From Gammaproteobacteria bacterium (GTDB taxonomy: Bacteria > Pseudomonadota > Gammaproteobacteria > Pseudomonadales > Azotimanducaceae): DNA of 64,000 bases. The DNA lies in assembly GCA_026708185.1 (NCBI GenBank), contig JAPOVK010000051.1, positions 1 to 64,000 of the forward strand, given 5' to 3'. The notes under the pieces are model-generated. The model ran no database searches, was not told the origin of the DNA, and saw only the letters and a program-made list of their open reading frames with translations. Below are positions 41,963-49,263 of this stretch, in pieces; the stretch's first letter is position 1, and every line of letters starts with the position of its first letter. Position numbers and translations under genes: made by a program.

Positions 41963-43183
41963 TTGATCGGCTCGGCCATGACCGCTTGGCTCACGGAGGT
42001 CGGCCTGTCGCGCACCGGCGTCGGCTTCTTTGGTGCGGTTTTAGTCCTCTACACCATCAACTTCCTGTGGGCGCCCATCGTCGACCACGTCCGCCTGCCG
42101 GTACTCGGCCACCTCGGTCAACGCCGTTCGTGGATCATCGCCTGCCAGGGGCTGCTGATCGTCTTCGCCGTGCTTTTGGCGCTCACCGGCCCCCAGTTCA
42201 GCCTGACCACGACCGCCCTGATCGCCATCGGCATCGCCGCCGCATCGGCGACCCAAGACCTCGCGATCGACGCCTATAGGATCACGGTCATCGGCGAAGA
42301 CGAGCCCGAGCTTCTTGGGCACGCCGCGGCGATGGCGACGTGCGGCTGGTGGACGGGCTCAAGCCTCCCGGGTGTCGTTGCGTTCTGGCTGGCCGATCCG
42401 ATCGGCTGGTCGAACGTTTACCTCGGCCTAGCAGTACTGGTCGTACCCATCACGCTCCTGGTCTGGCGGTTGTTCCCGGAGCCACCGCGCCCAACCGATG
42501 TGCCGTTCGACTGGCGCAGGCTGGACAGTTGGGTGCAGGACACGTACTTCGACGCCGTCGCCGAGTTCTTCCGCCGCAACGGCGTGCAACTGGCTCTCGG
42601 CCTGCTGGGGTTCATCTTCCTGTTCAAGATCGGGGAGGCCTTCCTCGGTCGCATGGTAATCAGGTTCTACATTGAAGTCGGATTCAGCAACGCGGACATC
42701 GGCACGTACTCGAAAGGCCTTGGCTGGCTGGTCACCATGGTCTGCGCGCTGGCTGCCGCGCTGCTGACCGGCCGTTTCGGCGTAATCCGCGGGTTGTTCC
42801 TAGCGGGCATCGCCATGGCGGCCACCAATCTCCTGTTTGCCTGGATCGCGATCACCGGGCCGGACACCCGCGCGTTGGCCTACGCCGTCGTCGCCGACGG
42901 CGTGACGTCGGCGTTCTCGACCGTTGCCTTCGTGGCGTTCATCTCCTTCTACACCAGCCGCCTGCACACGGCCGCCCAATACGGGGCGCTGGCATCCCTC
43001 GGCAATTCCGGGCGCACGGTGCTCGCCGCGAGCAGCGGCGTCGTGATCGACGCGTTGGGTGGTGCGTGGGCGGCATTCTTCGTCATCACCGCGGTGATGG
43101 TGACGCCCTCGCTCGGCATCCTGGTGTGGATTGGACGTCGGATCGGTCGGGAGGCACCGCAAGCAATGTCGAGCCGCCCATAG
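41963..43183 (+). CDS. AmpG-like MFS permease
   Basis: A 406-residue transporter (from TTG at 41963) with about 12 helices, resembling AmpG-type muropeptide permeases: LWAPIVDHVRLPVLGHLGQRRSWI early, DLAIDAYRITVIGEDEPELLGHAAAMATCGWWTGS next, and SAFSTVAFVAFISFYTSRLHTAAQYGALASLGNSGRT near the end. In-frame codons upstream (RRLWRIFLLGTASGFPW) look like the missing half of helix 1, yet no ATG, GTG or TTG opens them. CTG at 41888 is a candidate start. Substrate specificity is unverified. Confidence 0.82.
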   Translation: MIGSAMTAWLTEVGLSRTGVGFFGAVLVLYTINFLWAPIVDHVRLPVLGHLGQRRSWIIACQGLLIVFAVLLALTGPQFSLTTTALIAIGIAAASATQDLAIDAYRITVIGEDEPELLGHAAAMATCGWWTGSSLPGVVAFWLADPIGWSNVYLGLAVLVVPITLLVWRLFPEPPRPTDVPFDWRRLDSWVQDTYFDAVAEFFRRNGVQLALGLLGFIFLFKIGEAFLGRMVIRFYIEVGFSNADIGTYSKGLGWLVTMVCALAAALLTGRFGVIRGLFLAGIAMAATNLLFAWIAITGPDTRALAYAVVADGVTSAFSTVAFVAFISFYTSRLHTAAQYGALASLGNSGRTVLAASSGVVIDALGGAWAAFFVITAVMVTPSLGILVWIGRRIGREAPQAMSSRP

Positions 43184-43240
43184 ACGATCATTCCGTTGCG
43201 GCAAGGGCCCGAGATGCGCCGCCTCGTCGACGTCCACGCA

Positions 43241-43280
43241 TGTATACATAATCCACCACCACTGGTGGATTATGTATACA
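43241..43280. promoter_or_regulatory. Perfect 18-bp inverted repeat upstream of ATPase gene
   Basis: TGTATACATAATCCACCA (43241-43258) and its exact complement (43263-43280) with loop CCAC. It is strikingly A+T-rich compared with its surroundings and lies 57 bp after the MFS gene. It could be an operator, a promoter-region cruciform, or, as RNA, a long hairpin followed by TTTT. The right arm runs to within 24 bases of the proposed ATG at 43304. Confidence 0.75.
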
Positions 43281-43303
43281 TTTTGAACCACATTTGGCGT
43301 AGG

Positions 43304-44731
43304 ATGGACACTTCATTCCAATACGCCAGCGCAATGAAGCGCGGAGAAGCACAGCAGATACTGGCGGCGACCAACCGTTGGTGGCGCGACCCGACGGGCT
43401 GGAGCGTGGTCGATCCCGACCTGCGAGAGGTGGCGCAAGCACCGTTCCGCTATCGAGCCGACGTGCTGTCCGAGCTCGACCGCGGCGGACTCTACATCCT
43501 GCGCGGCCCGAGGCGAGTCGGCAAGACCGTCGTCGTCAAAAACACGATCCGCGAGCTCATTGCGAGCGGCGTGCCGCCTCGTCGCATCGTCCACATGGCC
43601 GTGGACGGGCTGCGCAGCCGCGACCTGGGGCTGCTGATAGACGCCGCCGATGGCTTGATGCCCGCCGCAGGTCACCGTCATTGGTTTTTCGACGAGATCA
43701 CCGGCATCGCCGACGGCTGGCCGGAGCGAGTCAAGTGGCTGCGCGACAACGATCCTCGTTTCCGCACCGACACGGTCGTACTCACCGGGTCATCCGCAGC
43801 GGACCTTACCGAAGCAACCAAAGCCCTTGCTGGCCGTCGCGGTGCCGCAGATGCGCCCGACCGCGTTCTTCTACCAATCGGTTTCCGCTCCTTCGTCAGT
43901 CTGGCATCCGCCGAGCCGGCACCGGAGTTGGAGACGCATCGAGTCTCCGATCTCACGCACGGCCGCCTGAGGAGCGTGTCGACGGACCTCGCACCCTGGC
44001 AGGATGTGCTGATCCGGGCCTGGGAGGCCTACTTGGTTTGCGGCGGGTTCCCGGCGGCCGTCGCGGAACACGTCGCCACCCGTGGAGAGCCCGCGGCATT
44101 ACGTCGGAGTCTGGTTGACGTGATCCACGGCGATGCCTTCCGCCGTGCAGACTGGTCGCAAGCCCAGAGTACCGACTTGCTGCGGCGACTGTCCGCGAAC
44201 CTCTGCTCGCCGCTCAATGTCGCGTCCCTCGCCAACGACACCGGCGTTCCCCAAACGAGTCTCAAACGCCGCCTCGACGAACTGCGCGAAGCGTTCGTCG
44301 TCTGGCCCTGCTACCGCCAAGACAACCTGCGCCCGAAACTCGGTGCCCAGCCGAAACTCTATTTCACGGATCCCATCTATGCTCAACTGGCGCCGGACTC
44401 AGCCCCGGACTTCCCACGGCTTTCGCAGCAGCAACTCGGCATGGCGCTGCTCCGGGCGACCGAACGCGCCGCGCCCGGCTCACTCGTGGGCTACGACCAA
44501 GTGCTGCACCACAACACGGCCACCCGCAAAGAGGTCGACTTCGTCGGTCCGAACTTCGGCGGTATCGCCTTCGAGTCCAAGTATGTCGATGGCGGGTGGC
44601 GCCGCGACGCTCTGACGCTTAAGGCCTCCCGCTGGCATGGGATCATCGCCACCCGATCCGAGTTAGACCTGTCGGAGCCCGACGTCGCTGCCGTACCTGC
44701 CGCAGTGCTCGCGTGGCTGCTCGACTCGTGA
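43304..44731 (+). CDS. DUF4143-type ATP-binding protein (AAA ATPase)
   Basis: A 475-residue ATPase (from ATG 43304; the frame opens at 43196). It has Walker A YILRGPRRVGKTVVVK near 66 and Walker B HWFFDEITGIAD near 127, with the sensor VVLTGSSAAD. The DUF4143 half follows (IYAQLAPDS, LLRATERAAPGSLVGY, LHHNTATRKEVDFVGP, IAFESKYVDGGWRRDA), which recalls a PD-(D/E)XK nuclease fold (EVDFV...AFESK). Proteins like this are often encoded by mobile or selfish loci and have unknown function. An 18-bp perfect inverted repeat lies upstream. Confidence 0.87.
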   Translation: MDTSFQYASAMKRGEAQQILAATNRWWRDPTGWSVVDPDLREVAQAPFRYRADVLSELDRGGLYILRGPRRVGKTVVVKNTIRELIASGVPPRRIVHMAVDGLRSRDLGLLIDAADGLMPAAGHRHWFFDEITGIADGWPERVKWLRDNDPRFRTDTVVLTGSSAADLTEATKALAGRRGAADAPDRVLLPIGFRSFVSLASAEPAPELETHRVSDLTHGRLRSVSTDLAPWQDVLIRAWEAYLVCGGFPAAVAEHVATRGEPAALRRSLVDVIHGDAFRRADWSQAQSTDLLRRLSANLCSPLNVASLANDTGVPQTSLKRRLDELREAFVVWPCYRQDNLRPKLGAQPKLYFTDPIYAQLAPDSAPDFPRLSQQQLGMALLRATERAAPGSLVGYDQVLHHNTATRKEVDFVGPNFGGIAFESKYVDGGWRRDALTLKASRWHGIIATRSELDLSEPDVAAVPAAVLAWLLDS

Positions 44732-44856
44732 CTCCCCGCGAAAACGACCGTGAGTAGCCGCGCACTGAGCGATTTAGGGTAGGATTCGCGCCCCGTTTCT
44801 GCTGCCGATATGCCGAGGCGTTAGCGTTCGGCGCAGCCCACAAGGACAAAGCACAC

Positions 44857-45912
44857 ATGGCCACTTTCGAGTCGCGCGTGTACGCGCTCGGCGTCGAGGC
44901 GCACCCGAATGCCGACCGGCTGGAGCTGGCGGCGATCGGCGGCTTCCGTTGTGTTGTCGCCAAGGGCGAGTTTCAGAGCGGCGATCAGGCTGCGTACATC
45001 CCGGAGGGCGCGGTTTGCCCTGATTGGCTCATCGCGGAACTCGGCCTCGAAGGCAAACTCGCCGGGTCGAAGCACAACCGAGTGAAGGCGGTGAAGCTGC
45101 GCGGCGCTCTCTCCCAAGGTCTGGTCTATCCGGTACGGGACGGCTGCATCCGCGGTCGGGAGGTCGGCATCGGCGACGACGTGACCGACCTTCTCGAGAT
45201 CGTCAAGTACGAGCCGCCCATCCCCATCGCCATGCAGGGCGAAGTGCGTCCGGTGTTCGGCGCGACGCCCCACTACGACATCGAGAACATCAAGAAGTAC
45301 CCGGACGAGTTCCAGGACGGCGAGTCGGTCGTGGTCACCGAGAAGCTCCACGGCTCCTGGTGCTGCTTGGGCTGGCATCCCGAACACGGTGAGATCGTCA
45401 CGTCGAAGGGCATGGCGGACCAAGGCAAGGCGCTGTTCCTCAACGACGCCAACGCCAACAACCTCTACGTGCGGACGTGGCATGTACACGCGGAGGCGTT
45501 CGCCGAGGCACGGGCCAGACTCGCGGCCCCGGAGCAGGCCTTCTACATCCTCGGCGAGGTCTACGGACGGGGCGTGCAAGATCTGCACTACGGCGAGCCG
45601 AACCCCGCCTTCGCGGTGTTCGACGCCTATATCGGCGAACCGGGCAAGGGCCGCTACCTGACCTTCAGCGAACTCCGCACCGGGTTGGACAGCCTGTTCC
45701 CTCTCGTACCGGTGGTCTACGAGGGGCCGTTCGGCGCCGCACAGCTCGCCGAACTGACCGACGGCCAAACAAGCCTCAAGGCAGACCACATCCGCGAAGG
45801 CGTGGTGGTGAGGCCGCAGGAGGAGCGCGCATCCGACGAATTCGGCCGCGTCGTTCTGAAGAGCGTCTCCGGCGACTATCTGACGCGGCGCGGCGGTACG
45901 GAATTCAACTAG
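44857..45912 (+). CDS. RNA ligase, Rnl5/DRB0094 type
   Basis: A 351-residue ATP-dependent RNA ligase. An N-terminal OB-fold module (1-120) is followed by the nucleotidyltransferase domain: motif I TEKLHGSW, lysine near 163; motif III FYILGEVYGRG; motif IV REGVVVRP; motif V VVLKSVSGDYL. Deinococcus Rnl5 with this layout seals RNA 3'-OH/5'-phosphate nicks in duplexes. It is a rare gene in gammaproteobacteria as far as I know. No RtcB or Hen1 partner is seen. The SDR gene follows 21 bases later. Confidence 0.92.
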   Translation: MATFESRVYALGVEAHPNADRLELAAIGGFRCVVAKGEFQSGDQAAYIPEGAVCPDWLIAELGLEGKLAGSKHNRVKAVKLRGALSQGLVYPVRDGCIRGREVGIGDDVTDLLEIVKYEPPIPIAMQGEVRPVFGATPHYDIENIKKYPDEFQDGESVVVTEKLHGSWCCLGWHPEHGEIVTSKGMADQGKALFLNDANANNLYVRTWHVHAEAFAEARARLAAPEQAFYILGEVYGRGVQDLHYGEPNPAFAVFDAYIGEPGKGRYLTFSELRTGLDSLFPLVPVVYEGPFGAAQLAELTDGQTSLKADHIREGVVVRPQEERASDEFGRVVLKSVSGDYLTRRGGTEFN

Positions 45913-45932
45913 GCACCATTGCGGAGCTCGAC

Positions 45933-46706
45933 ATGACAACAGACGAAAATCCCACGCCCCAAATCGCACTGATCGTCGGCGGCGGTCCGGGCATCAGCGC
46001 AAGCTGCGCGCGGCTCTTCTGCAGCAACGGCATGCGCGTCGCTATCGCCGCGCGGACGCCCGACAAACCCGCGCTCGTGCAACTCGCGGCCGAGTACGAC
46101 GTCACCAACTACGGCTGCGACGCCGCTGATCCGGACGCGGTGAGTGCGCTTTTCGACGCGGTCGAGGCCGACCTCGGCAATCCCACGCTCGTCGTCCACA
46201 ACATCGACGGCCGGATGCGCGACATCTTCCGCAAGGGCGTCGCCGAAGCGGAGCCCAAACTGGTTCACGAGGTGCTGATGAACTCGCCCTACAGCGCCTT
46301 CCTGGTGGCGCAGCAAGCCACGCAGCGGATGCTCGCGGGTCCCGCCGATGCCGCGGGAGACGGCCATCGCGGGACGATCATCTTCACCAACGCCAGCGCC
46401 GCGAAGAAGGGCTATGCGCGTAGCGGCGCGTTCGCCATGGCCTGCCAGGCGAAGTCGGGGCTGGCCGAGAGCATGGCGAGGGAGTTGATGCCGCAAGGCA
46501 TCCACATCGCCAGCGTGCCGATCGACGCGGCCATCGGCTGGACGCAGCCGGACGGCACGCGGGCACACCGCATGGCCGGCACGTCAGTGGACGACAATAT
46601 GGCGGATCCAGATCGAATCGCAGACCTCTACCTGCAGTTGCATAGGCAGCATCGATCGACCTGGGCGTTCGAGGTCGTGTTGAGGCCGTGGGTGGAGAAC
46701 TGGTAG
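45933..46706 (+). CDS. SDR-family oxidoreductase
   Basis: A 257-residue short-chain dehydrogenase-like protein. The cofactor region reads ALIVGGGPGISASCARLFC (GGGPGI for TGxxxGI). VVHNIDGRMRDIF replaces NNAG with HNID. FTNASAAKKGYARSGAFAMACQAKSGL has Phe in the Tyr position of YxxxK. It is thus a divergent SDR like the one at 18687. ATG 45933 has GGAG 7 bases upstream; the long open frame to 45477 overlaps the RNA-ligase gene and is rejected. It converges with the molybdopterin gene. Confidence 0.85.
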   Translation: MTTDENPTPQIALIVGGGPGISASCARLFCSNGMRVAIAARTPDKPALVQLAAEYDVTNYGCDAADPDAVSALFDAVEADLGNPTLVVHNIDGRMRDIFRKGVAEAEPKLVHEVLMNSPYSAFLVAQQATQRMLAGPADAAGDGHRGTIIFTNASAAKKGYARSGAFAMACQAKSGLAESMARELMPQGIHIASVPIDAAIGWTQPDGTRAHRMAGTSVDDNMADPDRIADLYLQLHRQHRSTWAFEVVLRPWVENW

Positions 46707-46750
46707 CGCTGGTGCGCTGAACCGCGTTGGGCCTCGAACAGCGTTCAAAA

Positions 46751-46775
46751 TGCGGGCCGGGAGGCCCGCGTACCC
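46751..46775. repeat. 25-bp dispersed palindromic repeat, copy 2
   Basis: Identical to 40788-40812 over 25 bp, including the GCGGGCC/GGCCCGC stem and the GTACCC tail. It lies between convergent genes and ends 8 bases before the stop of the molybdopterin subunit. Confidence 0.85.
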
Positions 46776-46783
46776 AGGCCGCG

Positions 46784-49063
46784 CTACTTTTCGAGCGCTG
46801 CCAGCACCTTCGGCGGCGACATCGGCAACTCCCGCAGACGTAGACCGACCGCATCGTGGATGGCGTTGGCCACCGCCGCCATCGGGGGCGCGATCGGCAC
46901 CTCGCCGACCCCTCTGACGCCGTGGGGGTGGGCGTCGTTGGGGACTTCTACCACCACGGTGTCGATCATCGGTAGATCGGAAGCGACCGGCATGCGGTAG
47001 TCCAGGAAGCCTGGATTGTCGAGCCGGCCCGACGCGTCGAAGATGTATTCCTCGTTGAGCGCCCAGCCGATGCCTTGGGCGACACCGCCCTGCATCTGGC
47101 CCTCGACGTAGCCAGGGTGGATCGCGCGACCAGCATCTTGTACAGCGGTGTAGCGGACCACCTCGACCCGGCCGGTCTCCTCGTCGACCTCGACGTCGCA
47201 CACGTGGGTTGCGAACGCGGGGGCCGCCCCTTGGGCGTTCACCGACACCTGCGCGGCGATCGGGCCACCAGTCTGCGCCGCCTTCGCCGCCAAGTCTGCT
47301 AGCGACAACGGCTCGAAGGCGCCGGCGTTCGCGCCGGCGGGATGGGCGTGGCCGTTCTTCCAGTCGACCGCTTCCGGGTCGATGTCCCATAGCATCGCGG
47401 CCCGTTCGCGTAGCTGTTTGACCACGCGCTCCGTCGCCTCGGAGACCGCTGTCCCCGCCGAGAACGTCACCCGGCTGCCACCGGTGGTGGCGCTGAAGCC
47501 GATGGTGTTCGTGTCGCCCACCTGGGCGCTGACATTGCGGTAGTGGATACCCAGCGTCTCCGCCACGATGTTCACCATGGACGCCCGAGAGCCGCCGATG
47601 TCCGGGTGGCCGGTTGTCACCGCCACCGTGCCGTCCTCGTTGACGTTGACATGGGCGCTCGATTCGCCGCCGACGTTGAACCAGAAGCCGCAGGCCACGC
47701 CGCGGCCCTGACCGTTCTTGCGCGACGCGTAGTGCGGATGGGCCTGGGCGGCCCTGAGCGTTTCCTCAAAGCCAATCCGCCGGAACGTCGGCCCGTACGC
47801 GGCACGCGTCCCCTCCCGCGCTGCGTTCTTGAGCCGAAACTCAATGGGGTCGATGTCGAGCGCCCGCGCCAGTTCGTCAATCACCGATTCCACCCCGAAC
47901 GCCGCGATCGGCGACCCGGGCGCCCGGTACGCGTTGCACTTGGGCCGGTTCGCGACCACGTCGTAGCCGACCACCTTGACGTTGTCGATGGCGTAGGGCG
48001 CGAACGAGCAATTGCACGCCGCGCGCACCGGCGAACCGGGGAAGGCTCCGGCCTGAAAACGGAACGTGGCCTCCGCGGCGACGATGCGTCCGTCGCGCCG
48101 GGCGCCGATCTTGATCGTGTTCGAGGATCCCGCCGTCGGTCCGGTGGCGCGGAAAACCTCCTCGCGGGTCATCACCATCTTCACCGGGGCGCCCGACTTG
48201 CGCGACAGCTTATAGGCCAGTGGCTCCAGGTAGACGATGGTCTTGCCGCCGAATCCGCCACCGATCTCCGCGGGAATCGCGCGGATGTCAGACAGCCTCG
48301 CGCCGGTCATCTTGGCCGTGGCGTTGCGGACCATGAACTGCCCCTGGCTCGAGCTCCAGATCGTCGCGCGACCGTCCGCCGCTACGCTGACCAGGCACGC
48401 ATGCGGCTCGATGTAGCCCTGGTGGACGGGCCTCGTCTTGAAGTGCCGCTCGATGACGACATCGGCCGCAGCGAAGCCATCGTCCACGTCGCCGAGCGTG
48501 AAGGCCATGCGGCTCGCCACGTTGGTCGGCGCGTCCGGCGCGGAGTCGTCGCCGTCGGTGCGAAGGAAATCGTGTAGCACAGGTGCGTCGGCACCCATCG
48601 CCTCGTCGACGTCGATGACCCAAGGCAGCGGCTCGTAGTCGACCTCGACTAGGCCCAGGGCCGCTTCGGCCGCTTGCGCCGTGGTCGCCGCCACCGCCGC
48701 CACGGCGTGGCCCGCGTAGAGAGCCTTGTCCCGCGCCATGACATTGCGGCTGACGAAGCGCATGTCGGCAGGGCCGACCATCACCGGCGTATCGAGCGGA
48801 AAGTCGACCAGGTCGGCACCCGACATCACGGCTTTCACACCCGGCGCGGCCGCTGCCCGGTCCAGGTTGATCGATCGGATGCGAGCGTGCGGATGCGGGC
48901 TGCGCAGCACCTTGCCCCAGAGCATACCAGCCTGCGTGAAGTCGGCGCCGAATGCCGCCCGGCCGGTGACCTTGTCCTCGCCGTCCGGTCGGATCGTGCG
49001 CTTGCCGATCCATTGGTTGCCAGATTCGTCGTCCACGATCATCCCTCCCTCGCTAGGCGACAT
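46784..49063 (-). CDS. Xanthine-dehydrogenase-family molybdopterin-binding subunit (orphan)
   Basis: A 759-residue large subunit of molybdenum hydroxylases (XdhB/CoxL-like). The N-terminal half has IGKRTIRPDGEDKVTGRAAFGADF and HPHARIRSINLDRA. The mid-region has IPAEIGGGFGGKTIVYLEPLAY (molybdopterin FGGK). The catalytic glutamate is near the end, in HGVRGVGEVPIAPPMAAVANAI. It does not carry the CoxL active-site loop AYRGAGR; YRAPGSPIAAF is present near 355. The FAD-binding and 2Fe-2S partner genes usually next to it are absent from both sides. It may use partners elsewhere or act on an unusual substrate. Confidence 0.9.
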   Translation of the reverse strand: MSPSEGGMIVDDESGNQWIGKRTIRPDGEDKVTGRAAFGADFTQAGMLWGKVLRSPHPHARIRSINLDRAAAAPGVKAVMSGADLVDFPLDTPVMVGPADMRFVSRNVMARDKALYAGHAVAAVAATTAQAAEAALGLVEVDYEPLPWVIDVDEAMGADAPVLHDFLRTDGDDSAPDAPTNVASRMAFTLGDVDDGFAAADVVIERHFKTRPVHQGYIEPHACLVSVAADGRATIWSSSQGQFMVRNATAKMTGARLSDIRAIPAEIGGGFGGKTIVYLEPLAYKLSRKSGAPVKMVMTREEVFRATGPTAGSSNTIKIGARRDGRIVAAEATFRFQAGAFPGSPVRAACNCSFAPYAIDNVKVVGYDVVANRPKCNAYRAPGSPIAAFGVESVIDELARALDIDPIEFRLKNAAREGTRAAYGPTFRRIGFEETLRAAQAHPHYASRKNGQGRGVACGFWFNVGGESSAHVNVNEDGTVAVTTGHPDIGGSRASMVNIVAETLGIHYRNVSAQVGDTNTIGFSATTGGSRVTFSAGTAVSEATERVVKQLRERAAMLWDIDPEAVDWKNGHAHPAGANAGAFEPLSLADLAAKAAQTGGPIAAQVSVNAQGAAPAFATHVCDVEVDEETGRVEVVRYTAVQDAGRAIHPGYVEGQMQGGVAQGIGWALNEEYIFDASGRLDNPGFLDYRMPVASDLPMIDTVVVEVPNDAHPHGVRGVGEVPIAPPMAAVANAIHDAVGLRLRELPMSPPKVLAALEK

Positions 49064-49263
49064 CGCGCCATCAGTTTGTCCTGATTTCGAACTTGATCAG
49101 GTTGCGGACACCTTGCTTTGCGGAACTGGTCATGGCCGAAAACTGTCGATGAATCAGGAGTCCGAAGCGAACGGGCACCCTAATGGACGCCCCGGAAACC
49201 GTCAACGATTCGAGCAGAATAGCCTCCCCAATGAACCCACTCGCAGACAGTCGCAGGGAGACG

